This document shows, one piece after another, positions 1-5,927 of a DNA stretch of 9,962 bases (positions within the stretch are counted from its first letter, which is position 1; each line of letters opens with the position of its first letter). The position numbers and the translations under genes were made by a program. Below the pieces are notes generated by a model that was not told the origin of the DNA, did no database searches, and saw nothing but the letters and a program-made list of their open reading frames with translations. Origin of the DNA: JBDSLU01 sp039916225 (GTDB lineage Bacteria > Acidobacteriota > Vicinamibacteria > Vicinamibacterales > Vicinamibacteraceae); contig JBDSLU010000038.1 in NCBI GenBank assembly GCA_039916225.1, positions 1 through 9,962 on the forward strand, in the 5' to 3' direction.

Positions 1-5
1 TAGCG

Positions 6-24
6 GCGCGCCGGTGCGGCGCGC
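6..24. terminator. GC-rich hairpin, possible terminator of an upstream gene
   Basis: Positions 6-13 (GCGCGCCG) and 17-24 (CGGCGCGC) pair perfectly over 8 bp around a GTG loop. No T-run follows on either strand, so it is not a textbook intrinsic terminator. Nothing can be said about the gene it would serve, which would lie outside the window. It sits 11 nt before the fold-back element at 36-194. Confidence 0.3.
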
Positions 25-32
25 ACGGTGAC

Positions 33-197
33 TTAGGGCCCGTCAGGAAATAAGTGAGGTCTCTCCTGGGCGTCGAGGCGCCTGGATCGCAAGGCGCGAG
101 GAGGAAGCATGCCGGGGGCATGTGACCGACGAGCAACGCCGCGAGGCGGGATGCATCGACGCCCAGAGTGCCTCAGTTATTCCCTGACGGGCCCTTA
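33..197. repeat. MITE-like fold-back element with terminal inverted repeats
   Basis: Positions 36-59 and 171-194 are inverted repeats matching at 22 of 24 positions, each with GGGCCC at the outer end. The fold continues inward: GGGCGTCGA near 68-76 pairs with its complement near 156-164, and the apex is CATGCC (108-113), GGG, GGCATG (117-122). The whole segment can therefore form one long imperfect hairpin. TTA lies directly outside both ends (33-35 and 195-197), consistent with a 3-bp target-site duplication; CTTA (32-35, 194-197) is also repeated if the last base is shared. No transposase is encoded, so it would have to move in trans. Short ORFs crossing it are by-products of the palindrome. 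The fold is read directly from the sequence; mobility is inferred. Confidence 0.7.
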
Positions 198-1103
198 ACC
201 CGCGCCCATCACCTGATCGCGGCGCTCCTCGAGCAGCCGCGGCACGTTGCGCGACGCGGACGTCAGGCTCGGCGTCCAGCCCATCGCCAGCGCCTTGGGG
301 CTGCGGACGATCTGGTCCATCGCCAGGGCCTCGGCCAGGGCGCCCATCCGGTGCCGGGCGTCGGCCATCGACATGTGCCGCACCTCGGGCTTGTGCACCA
401 CGTGGCTGCTCATCGCCTCGACCAGGTCGTTGACGGTGTCGTCGCTGCCGTCGGTCGCGTGGACGACCCCGGACGCCTCGGCGTGGGCGACCAGGCGCAC
501 GAACAGGTCGACGAGGTCGTCGCGGTAGACGAGCGGCCAGTGGTTGTCGCCGCTGCCGACGACCCGGAGGATGCCGTTGGCGGCGTCGCGCAGCATGTCG
601 GAGACGATGCCGGAATCGCCACCGTAGACCAGGCCCGGCCGCACCACCACGGCGCGGACGCCGCCGCCCTGCGACTCGAGGATGGCCTGTTCGGTCGTCA
701 GCCGGTCGCGCTCGATCTCGGGCGGGTTGGTCGCGGCGGATTCGTCGACCGCGCCGCGCGTCGGCCCGATCACCCAGGCGCTCGAGGCGTAGAGCAGCAG
801 GCCGCTCCCAGCGCGCCAGAAGACGTCGCGCCACGCGTCGATCAGCTGGCGGTCGATGGCCGGTCCGTTGGGCGACGTGTCACGCGCGCAGTGGACGAGC
901 GCCTCATAGCCCTCCAGCGCCGAGCGATTCGCCGCGACATCGGAGAGATCCCCGGTCAGGATGTCGATGCCCTGCTGGCGCAGCCGGGCCGGCACGGGCC
1001 CCGTCGGGCGCAGCAGCGCGGTGACGTGGTGGCCGGCCCGCGCCAGCGCCGGAGCGACGGCGGCGCCGATGAGACTGGTCGCGCCGGTCAGGAAAATTCG
1101 CAT
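195..1103 (-). CDS. NAD(P)-dependent epimerase/dehydratase-like protein (extended SDR)
   Basis: This 302-aa protein has a Rossmann fold of the NAD-dependent epimerase/dehydratase (extended short-chain dehydrogenase/reductase) type. Residues 6-13 read TGATSLIG, the nucleotide-binding turn, with Ser in place of the usual second Gly. GDLSD (51-55) is the adenine-side acidic motif, and RPGLVYGG (155-162) is typical of the substrate side. An ASS segment (106-108) is at the active-site Ser position, but the expected YxxxK motif is not visible: the region at 130-140 reads as an Arg/Thr/Glu-rich helix. It may therefore bind NAD(P) without normal dehydratase chemistry, or be an atypical SDR. Length fits the family. 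The start ATG has no clear Shine-Dalgarno site. The gene is divergent from the ligase gene, and its TAA stop abuts the fold-back element. The substrate is unknown. Confidence 0.85.
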   Translation of the reverse strand: MRIFLTGATSLIGAAVAPALARAGHHVTALLRPTGPVPARLRQQGIDILTGDLSDVAANRSALEGYEALVHCARDTSPNGPAIDRQLIDAWRDVFWRAGSGLLLYASSAWVIGPTRGAVDESAATNPPEIERDRLTTEQAILESQGGGVRAVVVRPGLVYGGDSGIVSDMLRDAANGILRVVGSGDNHWPLVYRDDLVDLFVRLVAHAEASGVVHATDGSDDTVNDLVEAMSSHVVHKPEVRHMSMADARHRMGALAEALAMDQIVRSPKALAMGWTPSLTSASRNVPRLLEERRDQVMGAG

Positions 1104-1145
1104 TGCGTGGAGAAGGGTCCGAGGAGGCCCGCAGCAGGGACCATG

Positions 1146-1175
1146 ATTATCGAGGATAAGCTATCCCCTTGTCAG
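1146..1175 (-). promoter_or_regulatory. Sigma70-type promoter for the epimerase-like gene
   Basis: Read on the minus strand, CTGACA (1175-1170, 5 of 6 to TTGACA) is followed after 18 bp by GATAAT (1151-1146, 5 of 6 to TATAAT). Transcription would start near 1139 and leave a leader of about 36 nt before the ATG at 1103. This is the most AT-rich stretch of the divergent spacer. Its position also argues that the plus-strand ligase begins at 1215 rather than at the upstream ATG 1143, which lies just beyond the -10 box. Confidence 0.5.
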
Positions 1176-1214
1176 GCCGGTTTCGTCGATTCGGCCGCCG
1201 CCCCCGAGCGATTG

Positions 1215-3818
1215 ATGCCGCGCGAGACCCTTCTCGACTTTTTCACCGACCTCAGCCGCACCCGCGGCACGTTTCTCGTACACGACGACGGCTTCCGTGT
1301 CCGCTCCTGGACATATGCCGAGGTGGCCGCCGCCGCTGAGGCGTTCGCCCGAACCCTGGACGGGCACGGGATCGGCCCCGACGACAAGGTCGTGATCTGG
1401 GGCGAGAACCGGCCGGAGTGGATTGTCGCCTTCTGGGGGACGGTCCTGCGCGGCGCCGTGGTGGTGCCCATCGACTATCGCGCGTCGCGCGAGTTCCTCG
1501 GCAAGGTGGCGCAGATCGTCGACGCCAAGGCGGTGCTGCTGGGCGACGAAGTCGAGCTTCCGGCCGGCACGCTGGCCGGGACCGTTCCGGTGTGGCGGCT
1601 GGCGGGGATCGGCGGCATCGGCCCGGCGACCGCGGCAACCGCCCCACGCGCGTTCACGCCCACGCGCGACACCCTCGTCGAGATCATCTTCACCTCCGGG
1701 GCCACCGCCGAGCCCAAGGGCGTGCTGATCACCCACCGGAACATCCTCGCCAACATCGTGCCGATCGAGCACGAGATGCAGAAGTACCGCGGCTACGCCC
1801 GGCCCTTCATGCCGCTGCGCTTCCTGAACCTGCTCCCGCTCAGCCACATGTTCGGCCAGGCGATGGCGACGTTCGTGCCGCCGATGCTCGCCGGCGAAGT
1901 CGTCTTCATGCGCAGCCTGCGGCCGCGCGACATCGTCACGCAGATCAATTCGCGCCGCATCTCGGTACTCGTCTCGGTGCCGAAGATCCTCGACGTGCTG
2001 CGCGATCACATCGCGCGCGAGTTCCCGGATGCCGCCGTGCCGCATCCCGGACCGATGCACTGGTCGAAGCGGTGGTGGACCTACCGCAAGGTGCACCGCG
2101 CCTTCGGCTGGAAGTTCTGGGCCGCCGTCGTCGGCGCCGCGCCGCTCGATCCCGGGCTCGAGGAGTATTGGGGGCGCCTCGGCTTCCTGGTCATCCAAGG
2201 CTACGGGCTGACCGAAACCGCGCCGATCGTCACGCTCAACCATCCGCTGAAGACGCGCCGTGGATCGGTCGGCAAGCCGATCGCCGGCGTCGAAGTGAAG
2301 ATTGCGGAGGACGGCGAGATCCTGGTTCGCGGCGACAACGTCACCAAGGGCTATTACGGCGCGCCCGAAGCCACCGCCGAGGCCTTCGCCGACGGCTGGC
2401 TGCACACCGGCGACATCGGCGGCACCGACGACCAGGGCCGCATCTACATCAAGGGCCGCAAGAAGGAGATGATCGTCACGCCCGAGGGGTTGAACGTCTT
2501 CCCCGAGGACGTCGAGCGCGCCCTGACCGCGATCGCCGGCGTGACGGACGCGGCGGTGGTCGGGCGTTCCTGGGGCAGCGAGGAGCGCGTCCACGCCGTG
2601 GTGGTCGCCGAGCCCGGCGCCGATCTCGACGCGATCGTGCAGCAGGCCAACACGTCGCTCGGCGATCACCAGAAGATCCGCAGCGCCTCGGCGTGGCCGG
2701 GCGCCGAGCTGCCCCGCACCGACGGCACCCGCAAGCTGAAACGCCGCGAGGTCAAGCGCTGGGTCGACGGCGACACGACGGCCACGTCGGCCGCCGCCGG
2801 CGATCGCCGGGCCGAGAGCGTCCTTGCCGCGGTGCAGCGCTTCGCGCCGGGCCGCGCCGACCTGGGCCCGGACACGACCATCGAGGCGCTCGGCCTCAGC
2901 TCGCTCGAGCGCGTCGAGCTGCTGATGGCCATCGAGGAGCACGCGCAGACCACCCTCGACGAGGCCGCGTTCGCCGAGGCACGCACCATCGGCGACCTCG
3001 CCCGGCTGGCCGGGGAAGGCGCGACTGGCGACACGGCAGGCGCCGCGACCTCCGGGGCCGCGCCGAGGCAGGCTGGCATGGCACCAGGCATGCCGCCTGC
3101 GAAGGCGGGCGACGCATCCGAAGGGCCCGTGGTGTTCCCCACCTGGAACCGGCGCTGGCCGTTCACCTGGCTGCGGAACGCCAGTCTGTTGACCTGGATC
3201 CTCCCGATCGGCCGGGCCTTCGCCTGGGTGAAGGTCGAAGGGCTCGAACACCTCGAGGGGCTGCCGGGGCCGGTCGTCTTCGCCGCCAACCACCAGAGCC
3301 ATCTGGACGGGCCGATGGTGCTGTGGTCGCTGCCGCCGCGCTGGCGCTACCGGGTGGCCATCGCCATGGCCAAGGAGTTCTTCAAGGCTCACTTCTTCCC
3401 CGCCGAGTACGGCCGCAAGGCGTGGCTCACCAACAGTTTGAACTACTACCTGTCGGCGCTGTTCTTCAACGCCTTCCCCCTGCCGCAGCGCGAGGCGGGC
3501 ACCCGCCAAACGCTCCGCTACATCGGCGCCCTCTTCGCCGAAGGCTACTCGCTGCTCATCTTCCCGGAGGGCAAGCGGAGCCTGGATGGCCAGCTGAACC
3601 CCTTCCGCGGTGGCATCGGCATGATCGGCGCCCGGCTCGACGTGCTGGTGATTCCGGTCGGGATCTCCGGCCTGGACAAGGTCCTGCACCAGACCTGGAA
3701 GATGGCCAAGCCGGGCCCGGGCCGTATCCGCTTCGGCGCACCATTGCGCCTTCAGGGCGACGACTACGCCGCCCTGGCAAAACAGGTGGAGGACGCCGTC
3801 CAGGTTCTGGTACAGTGA
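1215..3818 (+). CDS. Three-domain acyl-CoA/acyl-ACP ligase - carrier domain - PlsC acyltransferase
   Basis: An 867-aa fusion. Residues 1-510 are an ANL-type AMP-forming ligase: the P-loop FTSGATAEPKG (159-169), GYGLTETAP (329-337), TGD (398-400), KGRKKE (413-418) and the C-terminal catalytic Lys near 507 are all present. Residues about 532-602 resemble an acyl carrier domain, with LGLSSLERVEL placing a candidate phosphopantetheine Ser at 563. After a Gly/Ala/Pro-rich linker (605-640) comes a PlsC/LPLAT acyltransferase with NHQSHLD (692-698) and FPEGKRS (783-789). The inferred role is to activate a fatty acid, hold it on the internal carrier and transfer it to a lysophospholipid or similar acceptor, probably at the inner membrane face. 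E. coli Aas has the opposite domain order. I chose ATG 1215 because the ligase similarity begins there; in-frame ATG 1143 would add 24 unconserved-looking residues and overlaps the divergent promoter. infA follows 19 nt later. Confidence 0.88.
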   Translation: MPRETLLDFFTDLSRTRGTFLVHDDGFRVRSWTYAEVAAAAEAFARTLDGHGIGPDDKVVIWGENRPEWIVAFWGTVLRGAVVVPIDYRASREFLGKVAQIVDAKAVLLGDEVELPAGTLAGTVPVWRLAGIGGIGPATAATAPRAFTPTRDTLVEIIFTSGATAEPKGVLITHRNILANIVPIEHEMQKYRGYARPFMPLRFLNLLPLSHMFGQAMATFVPPMLAGEVVFMRSLRPRDIVTQINSRRISVLVSVPKILDVLRDHIAREFPDAAVPHPGPMHWSKRWWTYRKVHRAFGWKFWAAVVGAAPLDPGLEEYWGRLGFLVIQGYGLTETAPIVTLNHPLKTRRGSVGKPIAGVEVKIAEDGEILVRGDNVTKGYYGAPEATAEAFADGWLHTGDIGGTDDQGRIYIKGRKKEMIVTPEGLNVFPEDVERALTAIAGVTDAAVVGRSWGSEERVHAVVVAEPGADLDAIVQQANTSLGDHQKIRSASAWPGAELPRTDGTRKLKRREVKRWVDGDTTATSAAAGDRRAESVLAAVQRFAPGRADLGPDTTIEALGLSSLERVELLMAIEEHAQTTLDEAAFAEARTIGDLARLAGEGATGDTAGAATSGAAPRQAGMAPGMPPAKAGDASEGPVVFPTWNRRWPFTWLRNASLLTWILPIGRAFAWVKVEGLEHLEGLPGPVVFAANHQSHLDGPMVLWSLPPRWRYRVAIAMAKEFFKAHFFPAEYGRKAWLTNSLNYYLSALFFNAFPLPQREAGTRQTLRYIGALFAEGYSLLIFPEGKRSLDGQLNPFRGGIGMIGARLDVLVIPVGISGLDKVLHQTWKMAKPGPGRIRFGAPLRLQGDDYAALAKQVEDAVQVLVQ
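3069..3108. repeat. Overlapping palindromes inside the linker of the ligase-acyltransferase gene
   Basis: CAGGC-t-GGCATG (3069-3080) pairs with CATGCCGCCTG (3089-3099), leaving a single bulged base and an 8-nt loop. CCGCCT (3093-3098) pairs instead with AGGCGG (3103-3108) around a GCGA tetraloop, so the two stems are mutually exclusive. They fall in frame in the disordered linker between the carrier and acyltransferase domains (residues about 619-632). This could be an in-frame palindromic insertion or simply biased GC-rich coding sequence. Confidence 0.4.
3808..3816 (+). promoter_or_regulatory. Possible extended -10 promoter for infA
   Basis: TGGTACAGT at the end of the ligase gene fits an extended -10 (TGn followed by TACAGT, 4 of 6 to TATAAT). 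A transcript would begin near 3823 and carry a leader of about 15 nt before the TTG start at 3838. No -35 box is visible. It overlaps the ligase stop codon, so read-through from the ligase gene is an equally good way to express infA. Confidence 0.25.
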
Positions 3819-3837
3819 TGGGTTGGAGCGTGACTGT

Positions 3838-4056
3838 TTGAGTAAAGACGATCTGATTGACGTCCAGGGCACCGTGATCGCCGTCCATAGCGGCGGCATC
3901 TATCGCGTGCAGGCCGATTCCGGCCAGGAAGTATTGGCCCAGCTGTCCGGCCGGATGCGCCGCTTCCGCATCAAAGTCGTCCCCGGCGACCGCGTCACCG
4001 TCGGCGTTTCCCCCTACGACCCCGTTCGCGGCATCATCACCTTCCGCGCTCGCTGA
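3838..4056 (+). CDS. infA: Translation initiation factor IF-1 (orphan copy, TTG start)
   Basis: This 72-aa protein has exactly the usual IF-1 length. It has the single S1-like OB fold throughout: an IDVQGTV first strand (residues 7-13), SGRMRRFRIKV (37-47) covering the 30S-binding basic surface, GDRVTV (50-55), SPYD (58-61) and a terminal FRAR. IF-1 binds the 30S A site and helps IF-2 and IF-3 in initiation. The start is TTG 3838, chosen because GGAG (3825-3828) lies 9 nt upstream and the protein then aligns end to end with IF-1. An upstream in-frame TTG at 3823 would add five unlikely residues and has no good ribosome site. No ATG fits. Neighbours are not the usual map-infA-rpmJ/ribosomal operon, so this may be a second, divergent infA; the SGRMR.RI pattern recalls the extra infA copies I know from Burkholderiales. 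Sure of family, less sure of the paralogue status. Confidence 0.9.
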   Translation: MSKDDLIDVQGTVIAVHSGGIYRVQADSGQEVLAQLSGRMRRFRIKVVPGDRVTVGVSPYDPVRGIITFRAR

Positions 4057-4072
4057 ACCCCCAGGAGGGGCC

Positions 4073-4195
4073 ATGGCTCGCGTTGCGGATCTCGATCCGC
4101 ATGACGAACGACGTCGCCGCTGCGAGGCGGCGCTGGCCAGGCTCCCCGACGCGCGAACGCCCGGGTCGCGGTGCGCCGGGCGTTGCTCCATCTAG
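4073..4195 (+). CDS. Possible small ORF of 40 aa after infA
   Basis: An ATG at 4073 is preceded by AGGAGG (4063-4068), the strongest plus-strand ribosome-binding site in this part of the window, 4 nt before the start and only 16 nt after the infA stop. The predicted peptide has 40 residues, is rich in Arg (about a quarter) and has three Cys near positions 17, 34 and 38. It resembles no family I know, and it is not rpmJ. It overlaps the hairpins at 4084-4184 and the last 4 nt of the convergent minus-strand gene. It could be a real small basic protein, or chance in the terminator region. Confidence 0.3.
   Translation: MARVADLDPHDERRRRCEAALARLPDARTPGSRCAGRCSI
4084..4132. other. Two consecutive hairpins downstream of infA
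   Basis: TGCGGAT (4084-4090) pairs with ATCCGCA (4095-4101) around a CTCG loop, and CGCCGC (4115-4120) pairs with GCGGCG (4127-4132) around a 6-nt loop. Neither is followed by T residues. They may protect the 3' end of infA mRNA or the convergent transcript, or only reflect base composition. Confidence 0.35.
4156..4184. terminator. Hairpin between convergent genes, possible bidirectional terminator
   Basis: AACGCCCGG (4156-4164) and CCGGGCGTT (4176-4184) form a perfect 9-bp stem with an 11-nt loop. It lies 99 nt past the infA stop and 7 nt past the stop of the minus-strand NTF2-like gene, where a shared terminator is expected. There is no T-run on either strand. Its right arm is also complementary to coding sequence at 4206-4219, giving an alternative fold. 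Confidence 0.4.
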
Positions 4196-4929
4196 CCACG
4201 CTGATGAGCAACCCGGGCGAGGATGACGCCCGCGCGAGGGCGCCTTCCGCCGCTGTCGACGACCCCGGCCGCGTCGCGCGTGAAGAGGCGCTCGACGCGC
4301 GGCCGCCCTGCCTGCGCGAATCGATCGCGGCCAGTCGGCACCAGTTCCTGGGCCGGGCGCCCCTCGCGCTCGAACAGCAGACGCGCGCCGTCCACCCGCA
4401 CTTCCGCTGTCGGTCCCTCGCCCAGCCGGTAGCGGCCGACGTAGTCGGTCATCCGAGCCGGCGGCAACGCGATCCGCGGCAGCTCGCCCGGGATCACGCT
4501 CGTGTGCGACGCGATCAGGCGCCACGCGTCCGTACGCCGCTGATAGACATCGGTGGTGTGGTAGCGCGTGTTCAGGCGCTGGCCGAACAGATCGAGCCGC
4601 TCGGCGATGCCGTAGGTGACGACCGCGACGTCGCCGCTGACGCGAACCTGCGGCTCGCGCATCTCGAGCTTTCCGACGTAGCCGGACGGCAGTGGCCGCA
4701 CCTCCTCGAGCAGCGCGGCGCCGGTGCGAACCACGCCGTCCTCGTCGGCGAACAGCCCTTCGGGATCGAGGCCGGTCGCGAAGGCAGCCTTGTCGCCGGC
4801 ATCGACCGCGCGCAGGCGAGCGCGGCTCAGTTCGAGCAGCACGTCGTGCGACGTCGGTTGGGCCGCGGCATCGACGCCCGCCAGTCCCACACCCAGGATC
4901 ACCATCCCGAACACGGCTCGCAGCATCAT
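4192..4929 (-). CDS. Exported NTF2-like (DUF4440/SnoaL-type) protein with DUF3471-like tail
   Basis: A 245-aa protein with an N-terminal signal peptide (basic MMLR, hydrophobic core to about residue 19, likely cleavage after the Ala run at 21-23), so probably periplasmic. Residues about 28-146 look like a cone-shaped NTF2/DUF4440 domain, with the characteristic final strand pattern of Thr-Asp-Val-Tyr then DAWRLIASHTSV. Residues about 160-240 begin YVGRYRLG and resemble DUF3471, a small beta domain often attached to serine hydrolases. No catalytic residues can be assigned and the function is unknown. The start ATG 4929 was chosen over an upstream in-frame start because AGGAGG lies 8 nt before it and the signal peptide begins there. 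It follows the MerR-TPR gene by 52 nt on the same strand, so the pair may be co-transcribed. Confidence 0.8.
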   Translation of the reverse strand: MMLRAVFGMVILGVGLAGVDAAAQPTSHDVLLELSRARLRAVDAGDKAAFATGLDPEGLFADEDGVVRTGAALLEEVRPLPSGYVGKLEMREPQVRVSGDVAVVTYGIAERLDLFGQRLNTRYHTTDVYQRRTDAWRLIASHTSVIPGELPRIALPPARMTDYVGRYRLGEGPTAEVRVDGARLLFEREGRPAQELVPTGRDRFAQAGRPRVERLFTRDAAGVVDSGGRRPRAGVILARVAHQRG

Positions 4930-4937
4930 GGCTGTCG

Positions 4938-4943
4938 TCCTCC
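4938..4943 (-). promoter_or_regulatory. Strong ribosome-binding site fixing the start of the NTF2-like gene
   Basis: AGGAGG on the minus strand, separated by 8 nt (ACGACAGC) from ATG 4929. It decides this start over the longer reading frame, which runs back to 5115 through the end of the neighbouring gene. Confidence 0.75.
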
Positions 4944-4981
4944 TGGGCCGCGACGTCGCCCCGCGGCGGCGAACCGCTCGC

Positions 4982-5911
4982 CTATTCGCTGAACTCGCGC
5001 GCCAGCTCCACCCATTCGCCATTCGGCGCCAGACGCCGATAGGCGACCCAGTGCGGCTTGGCGTCGGACGACCGCCCGAGCTTCTCGAGCGTGACCGCCA
5101 GGTAGAACTGGGCATCGGCGTAGGTGGGATCGATCGCCAGGGCGCCGCGATAGCAGCGCGCCGCCGCCTCGAAGCGCCCCGAGTCGTGCAGCACGTTGCC
5201 CAGGTTGTACTGCCCTTCGAAGCTCGATGGCTCGATCGCCAGCGCCTTGTCGTAGAGCGCCTCCGCCTCGACGGCGCGATCGCGCGCGTAGTGGATGTTG
5301 GCGAGGTTGACGAGCGCAGCGGTCATCGTCGGATCGAGCGCCGCAGCCTGGCGATACGCCGCCATCGCCGCCTCGTCGCGCGACGGATCGCCGGTGTCGA
5401 GTGCGGCGCCCTCGGCAAAGCAGGCGGCGGCGCGCGCCAGCCGCTGCGGATCGTCGACCCGAGGCGCCGGCGCGAGCAGCGCGGCATCGGCCGGGGCCAG
5501 CGGATCGACCGGGGGCGCCGGCGCGGCCGGGCGCACGGTCAGGGCGATGACCTTGGCCGGCGCCGTCTCGCGCGAGGCCTGGAAGTCGAACGACAGCTGC
5601 GCCCCCGGAGCTTCGGCGAGCTGGCGCTGTCGCATCCCGCGCAGGTCGCGCACGACCGAGCGGAACGGCACGCCCTTGGCCAACTCCGCGCTCGCATGGC
5701 GCAGCGCCGCGAGATCCGCGAACGCGTAGAAGCGTTCGCCACCGGCGACGTGCGCCGGACGAATCACGCCCCAGCGTTCGAGGTAGCGGAGGCGGTCCTC
5801 GCGCAAGCCCGGATACAGATCGCGAATGGCTCGCGACCCGTACAAGGTCTGCCCGCTGCTCGGGCTGCCGGCGGGCTCGCCGGTGGGTGCATGGGCCGCC
5901 ACATCCGCCAT
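4982..5911 (-). CDS. MerR-type HTH / TPR fusion protein
   Basis: A 309-aa cytoplasmic protein. Residues 22-97 form a MerR-family winged helix: the segment LREDRLRYLERWGVIRP (36-52) matches the MerR pattern, followed by GGERFYAFADLAALR. Residues 98-155 are a Pro/Ala-rich linker containing QLSFDF (105-110). Residues about 157-297 are four TPR units with clear repeat signatures such as AALVNLANIHYARDR (198-212), SFEGQYNLGNVLHDSGRF (230-247) and ADAQFYLAVTLEKLGR (265-280). A DNA-binding head on a protein-interaction tail suggests a regulator whose effector is a partner protein rather than a small ligand; this is inference. The ATG at 5911 has GGGAGG directly against it, too close for normal use, so either the mRNA is near-leaderless or translation begins at GTG 5902, 9 nt from that site. 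It is divergent from glk. Confidence 0.82.
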   Translation of the reverse strand: MADVAAHAPTGEPAGSPSSGQTLYGSRAIRDLYPGLREDRLRYLERWGVIRPAHVAGGERFYAFADLAALRHASAELAKGVPFRSVVRDLRGMRQRQLAEAPGAQLSFDFQASRETAPAKVIALTVRPAAPAPPVDPLAPADAALLAPAPRVDDPQRLARAAACFAEGAALDTGDPSRDEAAMAAYRQAAALDPTMTAALVNLANIHYARDRAVEAEALYDKALAIEPSSFEGQYNLGNVLHDSGRFEAAARCYRGALAIDPTYADAQFYLAVTLEKLGRSSDAKPHWVAYRRLAPNGEWVELAREFSE

Positions 5912-5920
5912 CCTCCCGCC

Positions 5921-5926
5921 AGTATA
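5921..5926 (-). promoter_or_regulatory. -10 box of the MerR-TPR gene
   Basis: TATACT on the minus strand (5 of 6 to TATAAT), ending 9 nt before ATG 5911. The start site would fall about 0-4 nt upstream of the ATG, giving a leaderless or nearly leaderless mRNA. No convincing -35 box is visible. Confidence 0.4.
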
Positions 5927-5927
5927 G

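Noticed and set aside
43..834. A 263-codon minus-strand frame running into the fold-back element
   Set aside because: It overlaps the epimerase-like gene in another frame, is dominated by Arg and Pro, and ends in the palindrome.
168..1142. Upstream extension of the ligase reading frame antisense to the epimerase-like gene
   Set aside because: The protein similarity to ligases starts at 1215, and the minus strand here encodes a clear SDR-like protein; the open frame is a base-composition effect.
1161..3899. A 912-codon open frame on the minus strand opposite the ligase-acyltransferase gene
   Set aside because: It has no recognisable domain, is rich in Arg, Gly, Ala and Asp as expected from the antisense of GC-rich codons, and the plus strand carries unmistakable motifs throughout.
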